A stretch of 64,000 nt of DNA from JBEKTW01 sp963727845. Lineage in GTDB: Bacteria; Bacteroidota; Ignavibacteria; UBA10030; SZUA-254. The DNA lies in contig CAVSHI010000002.1 of assembly GCA_963727845.1 (NCBI GenBank), positions 1,054,001 to 1,118,000 on the forward strand, written 5' to 3'. The position numbers were made by a program, and so were the translations under genes. Below, one piece after another: positions 36,235-44,870 of the stretch. The notes under the pieces are model-generated. The model was not told where the DNA came from, did not search any database, and saw nothing but the letters and a program-made list of their open reading frames with translations. Numbering within the stretch: position 1 is the stretch's first letter; the number at the start of each line of letters is the position of its first letter.

Positions 36235-36843
36235 GCGTGTGACTCTGAACCTTCTTTGAAAGGAGCTTGCGCACGATGAGGATGAGAATGATCATCACCA
36301 TGGTACCGATCACCACTTGACTGTAGGTAAAGAGGTATCCGTAGATTTTACGCCAATGGCTTCCCAGGGAATAGCCCGCGTAAACGAGAATACTGTACCA
36401 GGCGACGGAACTGACGAACGAGAGTATAGTTGTCTTGAGAAGATTGAGTCGAGCGATACCGGCAAAGAACGATATCACGGCGCGGGTTCCCGACAGGAAC
36501 CTGTTCGCGACAATGATCAGGTCCCGTACTGCGCGAACCATCTTTCGGCCTTGTGAATAAGGGTGATGGAAATGAACGGCAGTCGCCCGGCTTCGATGAT
36601 TCTTGTCCCAAACCAGCGACCGACTGCATACACGACCATAAATCCCAGTGTGCTTCCGGCAACTCCGCAAATGAGTGCGATGAAGAAGTTGCCCCTCCCC
36701 AGCGCGGCGAGAGCTCCGCCAAAGACCACGACAACGTCGCTCGGGGAAGGCGGAAAGACGTTTTCAATGAATGAGATTGAAAAGATAACCACGTAGATCC
36801 ACAGAGGATCCAGCTTGGCAAGAGACTGAATAAGGTCGTTCAA
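36227..36843 (-). CDS. DedA-family membrane protein, reading frame broken
   Basis: DedA (SNARE-associated/VTT domain) proteins flip or transport polyprenyl phosphate and other lipids. The first 108 codons (36843-36517) reach QYGT and hit TGA; the family continues with VANRFLSGTRAVISFFAGIARL, which lies in the next frame to 36227. Restoring one G (ACC TGG ATC instead of ACC TGATC) at 36517-36519 gives a continuous 205-residue protein with YGTWIIVANRF, the expected motif. So one base is missing, either a true mutation or a sequence error. It lies between ispF and PAP2 in one operon. Confidence 0.87.
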
Positions 36844-36852
36844 GAGCGAATA

Positions 36853-37345
36853 TCAGATGTTGAGTCGTAGCTGATTCTCAGCGATCAGGGCGATGGCGTG
36901 CGTCGCGGCACCCTCACCCATACCCACCGATCCCAGTTCTTCGCTGGTGGTCGCCTTGACGGACACGCGGTCGATGCTGATGCCCAGCGACTGCGCAATA
37001 TTATCGCGCATTCTCTTAATGTACTGGACCGATCTTGGGCTGCTGGAGAATAACAGTGGCATCGACATTGACGATGTCGAAATTATTCAAGCGGACGAGA
37101 TCAGCAACTTGCTTCAGGAGCACTAAACTCGAAATGTCTTTAAAACGCGGATCGTTATCAGGAAAAAGCTTCCCGATATCTCCCAAGGCAGCCGCGCCAA
37201 GCAGGGCATCGCAGACCGAGTGACACAGAACGTCGGCATCAGAATGGCCCAACAGGCCTTTGACGAACGGAATTTCAACTCCCCCCAAAATCATCTTGCG
37301 GTTGACGACCAATCGGTGAATGTCGTACCCAACACCTATGCGCAT
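36853..37345 (-). CDS. ispF: 2-C-methyl-D-erythritol 2,4-cyclodiphosphate synthase, reading frame broken
   Basis: Fifth enzyme of the MEP isoprenoid pathway, a trimeric zinc enzyme. The N-terminal frame (37345-37016) has RIGVGYDIHRL, GLLGHSDADVLCHSVCDALLGAAALGDIG and ATVILQQPKIGP, then ends early. The expected YIKRMRDNIAQSLG, with SVKATTSEELGSVGMGEGAATHAIALI, follows in another frame to 36853. One extra base near 37024 (CCA-G-TAC) explains it; without it the protein has 163 residues, the normal size. Because MEP synthesis is essential where it is the only isoprenoid route, a sequence error is the likeliest reason. Confidence 0.93.
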
Positions 37346-37362
37346 CTCAGTTTTACGTTTTC

Positions 37363-37636
37363 TTATCTAATTTCGAAAGTCTCATAATCAATCTTGAAAT
37401 CTCCCCACCGTACCATCACGTCGGCAACATGAGCCAATCGCGGTCCTGCTTTAACTTCCTTTATGAGTCTCTTCAATCAATGACCGGTCTCCTCCGACAG
37501 CTATCTCAACATTCCCGTCATAGTTGTTTCGTACGAATCCCCTCAGCCGAAGTCGGGTGGCACGCTCAAGAACAAAATACCGAAATCCCACACCTTGCAC
37601 CATCCCCCTGACCACAATGTGAGCTCCGATTTCCAT
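37363..37636 (-). CDS. Acylphosphatase, reading frame broken
   Basis: Small enzyme hydrolysing acyl phosphates. From MEIGAHIVVRG at 37636: GMVQGVGFRYF (the phosphate loop and catalytic arginine) and GFVRNNYDGNVEI with the catalytic asparagine. After IEE the frame leaves; the C-terminal LIKEVKAGPRLAHVADVMVRWGDF is found in the next frame down to TAA 37363. One extra base at 37468 (GAG-A-CTC) accounts for it; the repaired length is 90 residues, exactly typical. The promoter at 37658-37686 lies across the upstream ATG at 37666, which excludes that start. ispF begins 17 bp downstream. Confidence 0.85.
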
Positions 37637-37657
37637 ATTCTCATCAATAGCTTGGGA

Positions 37658-37686
37658 AAAATACAATGAAATTGAATGAAAGTCAA
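37658..37686 (-). promoter_or_regulatory. Promoter of the acylphosphatase-ispF-dedA-PAP2-lnt-ltaE operon
   Basis: TTGACT (37686-37681), 17-bp spacer, TATTTT (37663-37658). Predicted start near 37651, a leader of about 15 nt. The stretch 37687-37919 upstream shows no gene. Confidence 0.65.
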
Positions 37687-37919
37687 TTCTCCTGCATGGT
37701 CGGGTATATATCTGCGATGAGAATTGAACGTCCGCTGTGGGAGGTCAGTGCGGAAATAACCGGATGCGTTCTTAACCTTCAAAGGTGGATCACAAACCGT
37801 TAATGTGAACTCGAGCTCCGGGTGCAGGCCATGGTCGTCTCTGTTCTATCCTGCCACCGTGTTGAGGAACGGGCGGAAGTTTTCAAATAGGGCCGATGAC
37901 TCCACGCCCTGCGTGGATA

Positions 37920-38243
37920 TCAGACGATCGCTCTTCGGAGCATCTTCTTGAGATTATGGATCCTGCCTCGAATCGTCTGGAGTTTCGCCTTGTCATGGCT
38001 CGCCAGCGCAGTTTCCCGCTCTTTTCTGAGCGCACGAATCTCCATTTTTATCTTTCCCTTATTGATTCCCTTTGCTTCATGACGTGCGTGCGGGTCAATG
38101 CCAAGGGCGATGCACAACGCCGGCAGGAGCTTCTCCTTATGCATCGTGCTGTGCCCTTTCGTGGCTTCATGTTCGATACCGTCGGCAATCCCCCGTAGCT
38201 CTGCCACGGTCATGTTGCTGAGTTTCTCGTATGTGTATGCCAT
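37920..38243 (-). CDS. Small basic conserved protein with a SAP/Rho-N-like start
   Basis: 107 residues, strongly basic. The N-terminal part (KLSNMTVAELRGIADGIEHE, then KEKLLPALCIALGI) resembles the helix-extended-helix fold of SAP or Rho N-terminal domains, which bind nucleic acid. The C-terminal half is a Lys/Arg-rich helical region (KIKMEIRALRKERETALA and HNLKKMLRRAIV). Short proteins of this pattern recur in uncultured FCB and related lineages, to my recollection, with no assigned function. It stands alone, 38 kb region, minus strand. Confidence 0.7.
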   Translation of the reverse strand: MAYTYEKLSNMTVAELRGIADGIEHEATKGHSTMHKEKLLPALCIALGIDPHARHEAKGINKGKIKMEIRALRKERETALASHDKAKLQTIRGRIHNLKKMLRRAIV

Positions 38244-38719
38244 CGTTTGAATTCCTTATGAAAGAGTTAGCACTGCGTCCACGATTTCATCCCGGTTGGA
38301 CTTAGGAAAAGTAACGAAATTAAATCCAACAATCAACTCCGGTTTGATACAATCGTTCAACCCGGAAACATGGTTTCCTCCGCGCGCCCGCCGGAATACT
38401 CAAAATAGAGCATACCATGCAGGCGATTCGGTACCAAAGGCCGCCTTGTTGCGAAAGCGGTCCGAGAGGAACCCGATTGAAAGCGCCCCTGCTATTTACC
38501 CCGCCGACAATTGCCAACGTTCATATTCCGGCCGTACTCACCTGGAGGTGAAAACTCTTCACCGCATATACGGGAATGACTGCCCGGGGACAATCCTGCT
38601 CGGTCACTCCTCGACCCGGAGCGACGGCATCACGAGCGAAGACATCTCAAATGCAAAGGCAAGAACCGCAGGCGAAAGAATGGACTCCATTCCTGCTCAA
38701 AACGAATGCTGCTCCCGGC
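38244..38719. other. 476-bp stretch without a recognised gene
   Basis: Between the basic protein and the lipoprotein gene. An open frame on the plus strand across most of it has a composition rich in Arg, Ser, Thr and Cys that looks non-coding, and no RNA or repeat structure was recognised. Given the frequent single-base breaks nearby, a damaged short gene cannot be excluded. Confidence 0.5.
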
Positions 38720-39358
38720 TCACAGTCCAGACCGTATCCACCTCGCCGATACCCACCGCACTGCCCACGAATCTTCGGCAACTTTCTCGCAGGCCTCAAA
38801 CAACACCCTGTACAGACCATCCGGAAGACTGTTTCGCCGCACGATGTAGGAATCACGGCGCGCGTGTTCACAGTGTTCGATCATTGCCCCGCCGGGCTTG
38901 ATGAGCGTGATCGTGTAGTAGAATCCCTCCGGAAGGAGGAAGCAAAGATCGGCAGAATCACATCGAAGAATGTTTTTGCTGTAGGTGACTAGCTTCCCCG
39001 TTGCAAACTTCTCGTATTGACTCGGAGCGTTAGGCGCCATGCGCGCCCGCACATTGAACCGCAGATTGAGAATCGCGTCGGCTCCATCTCTCACCGCCTC
39101 GTCGATGGCTTCCTGGCGTACAAATTCTCCATCATGTTGGCCGTAGGGAGCGGACGAGGACGTCAGTGAATCGAGAACAAGATAGTCTTCCCGCTGGCGG
39201 ATGGTATCGGTAAGAAAATTGATCTCCCGGCTCTGTGGCTCAACCTTGATCTCTTTCAGAGGAAGCGCAGGATGGGAAGCGCGCGCTGTAGGTCCGGTCC
39301 CACCACAGCCCCCTAGCAATAACGAAATGCATATGAGAAGGGAAATGTGCTGCATCAA
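38720..39358 (-). CDS. Putative lipoprotein of unknown function
   Basis: 212 residues. A short signal peptide ends in the lipobox LGGC (cysteine about 18), so it is probably lipid-anchored in the envelope. The middle (QEAIDEAVRDGADAILNLRFN) is reminiscent of the AxxxGAxAxxxL pattern in RcsF- and YbjQ-like domains, and there are cysteines at RCDSADLC and EHCEHA. No family can be assigned with confidence. The last 15 residues are unusually Trp/Arg-rich (AVRWVSARWIRSGL), which could mean a frame break near the end. Confidence 0.6.
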   Translation of the reverse strand: MMQHISLLICISLLLGGCGGTGPTARASHPALPLKEIKVEPQSREINFLTDTIRQREDYLVLDSLTSSSAPYGQHDGEFVRQEAIDEAVRDGADAILNLRFNVRARMAPNAPSQYEKFATGKLVTYSKNILRCDSADLCFLLPEGFYYTITLIKPGGAMIEHCEHARRDSYIVRRNSLPDGLYRVLFEACEKVAEDSWAVRWVSARWIRSGL

Positions 39359-39447
39359 AGAAAGGCGGAATAGTACGGAACTGGCGCCGAGAAAAAACTG
39401 GGGACTCTTATGTTGTAGTATCGAGCGGCGTCACTCACAACCCTCGA

Positions 39448-39924
39448 TCATGCACGCTTGACGTATTCCGCGAAGTCCATATTCCATTCTTGGAGAGACT
39501 CAACATCCAGGACGTCGAGAAGGTGCTTTGGATTCTTCTTGCTGTAGTATTCGCAATAGGCCTTCACCGGGAGGGTTATCCACTCCACCAACACGGAGTC
39601 GGCAGTGTGCAAATATTCCAGGATCCGGTCGAGGTTATTCAACTGCTGTACATCTTTTCCCGAAAATGGCAGTTTCTTGATCAACTTACTGAGCAGGTGG
39701 GCCTGATCGATATCGTCACAAATAAAGCCCTGCCCGACCTCCTTGAAACCAAAAAGCTTGGCTTTTCTCAATTCAACAACTTTTCCGGTCTTTGTTTCCA
39801 TGGTGTGGCGCTCAGTCTGGATATAAATTCCATACTTGGGCTCATAAGAAAAACCTAGAAATGGTTCCTTCTTTGAGACAACACGAGTCTCTGCATCTGT
39901 CAGTTGCTCATAGATCCAGATCAT
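39448..39924 (-). CDS. Hypothetical protein
   Basis: 158 residues, not recognised. The composition is that of a soluble, mostly alpha/beta protein: TMETKTGKVVELRKAKLFGF, then IDQAHLLSKLIKKLPFSGKD and a C-terminal helical region with SLQEWNMDFAEYVKRA. No signal peptide or membrane segment. About 226 bases without a gene separate it from the DMT transporter gene (40151), and 90 bases from the lipoprotein gene. Confidence 0.55.
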   Translation of the reverse strand: MIWIYEQLTDAETRVVSKKEPFLGFSYEPKYGIYIQTERHTMETKTGKVVELRKAKLFGFKEVGQGFICDDIDQAHLLSKLIKKLPFSGKDVQQLNNLDRILEYLHTADSVLVEWITLPVKAYCEYYSKKNPKHLLDVLDVESLQEWNMDFAEYVKRA

Positions 39925-40150
39925 ATTGGGAATCCCCTTAATGTCAACGAGAATTGGTCGGAACTACCTGCCGGCTTCCTGAAGAATGCCCGGCCGCACC
40001 AGTGGTGCAACCACTGAAAAAAACCTAAGCACAACCATCTGCACCTTCCCTGATGTCGCCCGAGTTCCGAGCAATACTACATTCAAAGTAAGAAATTTAT
40101 TCGCAAGAGTCAATCCCTTCTCAAATGCGGAGCGATCCGCAGAAGAAAAA

Positions 40151-41074
40151 TCAAGATCCGGTCCTATTGGCGTCTGAAGCGATTAAGGGACTTCTCAGGA
40201 CTGGAATTTCATCGGAAAGCTCGGAGAACAACACACCTAGAACAATTCCAGCGGCACCGATAACGCCGATCGTTCCGATGATTTCGTCCCTCACAAAATA
40301 CGCCAGGGTGGCAGCTACCACCGGCTCCATGGAAAAAATTACTGCCGCCCGGGTCGGCGTTGTATCCCCCTGATAGCGGTTTTGCACCCACATTGCGATG
40401 ATCGTGGCAAAAATGGTTAAATACAGAAGCGAAGCAAAAGTGGCGCGGGTCGGTGCAAAGTTCATGTTCTCGAAAATCAATGCACTGATGAGTCCGAGCG
40501 CTCCGCACACGAGAAATTGAACGAAGGTGAGTTGCAGTTTGTCCGGTTCGGTGGAAGCAAAATCAAGATAAACAATATAGCATGCAAACATTACCGCACA
40601 GATGAGCGTTAGTCCGTCGCCGATATTGAAAGTTGAGCCCGTCGGCGATGTCAGCAAGTACAACCCCGCAGCTGCCAACAACACGCCGAGAATGTTGCCA
40701 ACTTTGAGTGTGCGCCGTGGCAGATGAAAAATTCGCTGGACAATGTAGTGTATGATGGGCGTCAGGACAACGAGCAGTCCCGTGAAGAACGCGGACTTCG
40801 ATGCTGTCGTGTACACCTGACCGACTGTTTGCATCGCAAATCCAACGTACAGCAAAAGGCCCAACGCTGTCCCCTTCTTAAACGTCGATGCGGGTATTCG
40901 CGTGAGTCGGCGAAAAAAGAAAGGCAGCAGAAGTGCTGCCGAAAGGGTAAACCTGAAGGCAGTATAGAAAAGAGGAGAATTATTCTCAAGAAGGGCTTTA
41001 GAGACGACGAAAGTACTGCCCCAGATTAAGGTTATTGCGAGGAGAAAACCCTCGGCACGGCGTTGCGCGGACAA
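40151..41074 (-). CDS. EamA/DMT-family transporter
   Basis: 307 residues, ten membrane helices in two EamA repeats (about 8-140 and 150-290). The first repeat has TLIWGSTFVVSKALL; the second ends with SMEPVVAATLAYFVRDE, the family's usual last-loop motif. Members export amino acids or other metabolites; substrate unknown. It follows the DUF362 gene by 27 bp and is the last gene of the long minus-strand cluster. Confidence 0.9.
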   Translation of the reverse strand: MSAQRRAEGFLLAITLIWGSTFVVSKALLENNSPLFYTAFRFTLSAALLLPFFFRRLTRIPASTFKKGTALGLLLYVGFAMQTVGQVYTTASKSAFFTGLLVVLTPIIHYIVQRIFHLPRRTLKVGNILGVLLAAAGLYLLTSPTGSTFNIGDGLTLICAVMFACYIVYLDFASTEPDKLQLTFVQFLVCGALGLISALIFENMNFAPTRATFASLLYLTIFATIIAMWVQNRYQGDTTPTRAAVIFSMEPVVAATLAYFVRDEIIGTIGVIGAAGIVLGVLFSELSDEIPVLRSPLIASDANRTGS

Positions 41075-41101
41075 GAGAAATCCAGAATGATTTGAAAAAA
41101 G

Positions 41102-42231
41102 TTACCGGCGAGCTGCCATCATTGCACCTGCTTCCCACACTTTGCCGGTCTCATAGTCTCCGAACAAATGTCCCCAGTGCGTTTCTTTCTTCCAGTGCTC
41201 GAAAACTTTCCGGTCCCTCAGAGGCCAGCGATAATAGTCATGGTACGCCTCCGAACCGAAGATGAAGACGTTTACGAGCGGCGTCCGGAAGAACACCTTC
41301 TGAAACCGGGCGAGGGGCCCGAACCACATCAGGTCGCCAACAAGACTCGCTCCGTTGTCGCCGACTGTGAATCCCCAGGATTCTTTTGAAATGTCATCGC
41401 CGGCGATTTCGATATCTCTCACATCCCCCACGCCAAGCTTGTCCTCGTGCGCCACTTTGATGTATTCGATGCTGAGCGGGTCGAAACCCATCATCTTTGC
41501 AGCAACGGCGTCGATGGCAACCTGGTCGGCGCTGGCAAGCATGTAATCCTTCACGACAGGAAACATCGTGCGGGACCCGGGCCATTTCCAACCGTGGTTC
41601 CGTCCATAACGGCAAATATTCCGGAATGAATTTCCTTCTGGATTGAGAGCAAGTCGACAAGAGTTTTGTGAATCCATGAATGCGTGTAGTGGCGTTTTGT
41701 GTTGAGCAGACCACCAAATGCGTTTTTCATTGCCCCCGTCGTAGTCGTATAGATGTGGCACTTCACTGTCGGCAGATGGACAATATTCTTCCCCACAAAG
41801 TATTCAGGAATAGTGATTCCTTCGGGATAAATTGTGTCAAGCACGTGCATTTTCGCCTTTGGTCTGTATTCTATCCACCGAATATCGCTATCTTTGAAAT
41901 TGTACAGAACCGGAATTTCGTAACGCTTGAAAATAGGCACATAGTTATTCAGGTCTTCGCCTTTAAAGGCATTTGTTACGACCGTTTTGTTCTGCACACA
42001 CGACACATTCTTGTATCCCGCGTTCTGAAGGGCAAGAATGGTCCCTTCCATCTGCCACGGAGTTGTGTTAGCCGCAGGAAAAGGAAAGTGCCAGGAGATA
42101 TTGTCTTTCAGGATTGTGCCGGACCCCTTACTCAGGGCCTGGTCCATGCCTGCAAGTTTTGTCAACCTCTCAATGTCTTGTAAGATCGTTGCAGGCCGCG
42201 TCTTCACCACGGAAACTTTTGATTTCGCCAT
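41102..42231 (-). CDS. DUF362 family protein, reading frame broken
   Basis: DUF362 proteins are a broad, poorly characterised family. The first part (42231-41551) runs from KVSVVKTRPATILQDIERL to VMDGTTVGNGPGP and then breaks. The second (to 41102) continues RTMFPVVKDYMLASADQVAIDAVAAKMMGFDP. One missing C in a short C run (CCC for CCCC, near 41572-41574 on the plus strand) repairs it, giving 376 residues with GPGPRTMFPVV. No 4Fe-4S ferredoxin motif is seen. It begins 4 bases after the UbiA gene, so the two are coupled. Confidence 0.83.
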
Positions 42232-42235
42232 AGAA

Positions 42236-43118
42236 TTATTTCCAATAAATTATGAATACTGCCACAATGACCCAGCATAATATGTTGATGACGAGCGGCA
42301 CATCCGTGAGCGCAAGCCTGGTCGGATTGCCGCCTTCTTCCTTTTTGTGAACAAGATAGAGATACCGGAAGATTCCATACAGGACGAATGGAACAGTATA
42401 AATCAGGTTCGTTGTCCCGAATTTTCTGAGCGTTTCTTCGGAAATGGTGTACAGGGTGTACGACATGACCGTTGAGGCCGTGACGATCCCTATCATTTGA
42501 TCGAGAAAATAGGGACTGTAGTATTGCAGAACCGAGCGGTGGCTCTCAGCATGCGCTTCGAGCAACAGTAACTCATGTCGCCTTTTGCTGAAACCGAGGA
42601 AGAGGGATAACAGCACAGTGCAGATCAGCAGCCAGACCGACGTGGGAACATCGATGAGCACGGCGCCGGCAATGACGCGGAGAACGAATCCACCGGCGAT
42701 CGCCATGACGTCCAGGATAACCACGTCTTTCACCTTGATGGAATAAATGATGTTAATGGCAAGATAAACAACAAGAGCCGCCCCAAACCGGTCGCGAAGA
42801 ACAAAGCCACCCGCCAGTCCTGCGGCAGCCAGAACCGCCGAAGAAATATATGCCGTCGATAGCTTCAGATGACCGGAGGGAAGGGCACGCTTGGATTTCA
42901 CCGGGTGCAGCTTGTCATTCTCGAGGTCTGTGATGTCATTGAAGATATAAATGCTGCTGGAGATAAGCGAGAAAAATAGAAACCCCTTGAGGGTGAGAAG
43001 AACATCATCGATGCGAAAGAAGGTGGCCCGAAAATACGAGCGCCGCGAACAGGAACAAGTTCTTGATCCATTGCTGCAGCCTCATCGAGGCAATGATGTA
43101 ACGAAATTGGTTATTCAC
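42236..43118 (-). CDS. UbiA-family prenyltransferase (decaprenyl-phosphate phosphoribosyltransferase type), reading frame broken
   Basis: Membrane prenyltransferase resembling DPPR synthases. From GTG 43118 it reads NNQFRYIIASMRLQQWIKNLFLFAALVFSGH, then leaves the frame. FRIDDVLLTLKGFLFF, SSSIYIFNDITDLENDKLHP (first Asp motif) and VKSKRALPSG continue in the other frame to 42236. One extra base near 43019 explains the break; the repaired protein has 293 residues. The second Asp-rich loop reads SIKVKDVVILDVMAIAGGF. It starts 4 bp after the mutase stop. The likely product is a ribosylated or prenylated lipid carrier; the exact substrate is not known. Confidence 0.87.
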
Positions 43119-43121
43119 GGC

Positions 43122-44825
43122 TCAGAATACTGCGGGTTCCTCGTACACGCCGAACACTTCAGCGAGGGTATAACACATTTCACCGAGAGTCACATAGGCA
43201 TGCGTGCAATCGATGAGCCGGGGCATCAGATTGGAATTGTCTACTGCGGACTGTCGCAACGCGTCGAGAGACTTTTCAACCCCCTCATTGTTGCGCTGCG
43301 CCCGCACATCGGCAAGTCGCTGCTTCTGTTTGATTTCCACTTCCGGCGGGATGAGCAGGATCGGAATTTCGATCTGCTCATTTCCTTCCACAAATTCATT
43401 CACGCCAACGATGATTTTTTCTTTCTTATCGAGCTCCTGCTGATAACGGTACGCCGCGTCGGCAATTTCCCTCTGGAAAAAGCCGGCTTCGATTGAGGGA
43501 ATCACACCGCCAAGAGCATCGATTTTCTCGAAATACGCTTCGGCCTCCCTCTCCATTTTATCGGTCATCGCTTCGACAAAATAACTTCCTGCCAGGGGAT
43601 CGATCGTGTTGGTGACGCCTATTTCGTGCGCGATGATTTGTTGAGTCCGCAGCGCAATTTTCGCAGCCTTTTCAGAGGGCAACGCAAGCGTTTCATCCAT
43701 CGAATTCGTATGTAATGATTGTGTACCGCCAAGGGCGCCGGCAAGGGCTTCGAAGGCGGTTCTCACGATGTTATTCTCTGGTTGCTGTGCTGTGAGCGAA
43801 CAACCCGCCGTCTGCGTGTGAAACCGAAGCATCCAGGAACGGGGATTCTTTGCACCATACTTATCGCGCATCCTCTTTGCGTAAATCCTGCGTGCCGCCC
43901 TGAATTTTGCAATCTCTTCAAAAAAGTCGAGATGTGAGTTGAAGAAGAACGACAAGCGCGGAGCGAATTCATCTATATCCAGACCCTTCTCAATGCCGGC
44001 TTCGACATACGCAAAACCATCTGCCAGCGTGAATGCGAGTTCCTGGGCGGCCGTTGAACCGGCTTCGCGAATATGATAGCCGCTGACGGAAATAGGATTC
44101 CATTGAGGCATCTCCCGCGTGCAGTATTCGAACATGTCCGTGATGATTCTCATCGAAGGATGCGGCGGATAAATCCATTCCTTTTGCGCAATGTATTCCT
44201 TTAGAATGTCCGCCTGCAGTGTGCCCCGGAGGTGATGCGGTTTCACGCCCTGCTTTACGGCAACGGCGATGTACAACGCCAGCATCATTGCCGCCGGAGC
44301 GTTAATCGTCATCGACGTTGAGATCTCGCCGAGATTGATTCCGCGGAACAAAATCTCCATATCGGCGAGCGAGCTGACCGAAACACCGCAGATTCCCACT
44401 TCCCCCTCGGCGTGCGGATCGTCGCAATCTCTCCCCATCAATGTCGGAAGGTCGAATGCGACCGAAAGACCCGTTTGCCCATGCGCCAGGAGATAATGAT
44501 ATCGTTCGTTCGTATCCTCAGGAGTTCCGAACCCGGCGAATTGCCTCATCGTCCAGAGCCTTCCGCGGTACATGTTAGGATGAATCCCGCGCGTATAAGG
44601 AAATTCTCCCGGAAATCCAATATCCGCGAGATAGTTGATCTCGGCGACGTTGCTGGGGGTATAGAGCATCTCTATCGGCTCGCCGGAGACTGTGGTGAAT
44701 TTTACCGGTCGGTGGCGTCCGGATTTTTTCGCTTTCTCGGCCCATGCTTCCTGGGCATCTCGTATCTCGTCAATATGGCTCGTCCCCATTGCTCCACTTC
44801 CAGTTATATGTTCATTCGTTTTCAT
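43122..44825 (-). CDS. Methylmalonyl-CoA mutase, large (catalytic) subunit
   Basis: B12-dependent isomerisation of succinyl-CoA and methylmalonyl-CoA in propionate metabolism. About 567 residues from MKTNEHITGSG (44825). It holds only the substrate-binding barrel (PYTRGIHPNMYRGRLWTMRQFAGFG, SVSGYHIREAGSTAAQELAF, RFHTQTAGCSLTAQQPENNIVRT); the cobalamin-binding domain DxHxxG is absent, so a separate small B12 subunit must be encoded elsewhere. This two-piece form is common in archaea and several FCB lineages. Between mutL and the UbiA gene in the same direction. Confidence 0.95.
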   Translation of the reverse strand: MKTNEHITGSGAMGTSHIDEIRDAQEAWAEKAKKSGRHRPVKFTTVSGEPIEMLYTPSNVAEINYLADIGFPGEFPYTRGIHPNMYRGRLWTMRQFAGFGTPEDTNERYHYLLAHGQTGLSVAFDLPTLMGRDCDDPHAEGEVGICGVSVSSLADMEILFRGINLGEISTSMTINAPAAMMLALYIAVAVKQGVKPHHLRGTLQADILKEYIAQKEWIYPPHPSMRIITDMFEYCTREMPQWNPISVSGYHIREAGSTAAQELAFTLADGFAYVEAGIEKGLDIDEFAPRLSFFFNSHLDFFEEIAKFRAARRIYAKRMRDKYGAKNPRSWMLRFHTQTAGCSLTAQQPENNIVRTAFEALAGALGGTQSLHTNSMDETLALPSEKAAKIALRTQQIIAHEIGVTNTIDPLAGSYFVEAMTDKMEREAEAYFEKIDALGGVIPSIEAGFFQREIADAAYRYQQELDKKEKIIVGVNEFVEGNEQIEIPILLIPPEVEIKQKQRLADVRAQRNNEGVEKSLDALRQSAVDNSNLMPRLIDCTHAYVTLGEMCYTLAEVFGVYEEPAVF

Positions 44826-44870
44826 CGGCAGCAGTTCAAGATACAAATTCCGTCATAGTTTTCAAATACG

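Noticed and set aside
38296..38901. Plus-strand frame of about 200 codons
   Set aside because: Composition rich in Arg, Ser and Cys with no motif; it also runs into the lipoprotein gene on the other strand.
39998..40020. Hairpin CAGTGG / CCACTG near the 3' side of the DMT gene
   Set aside because: The adjoining run is A on the plus strand, so it has no terminator polarity for the minus-strand gene.
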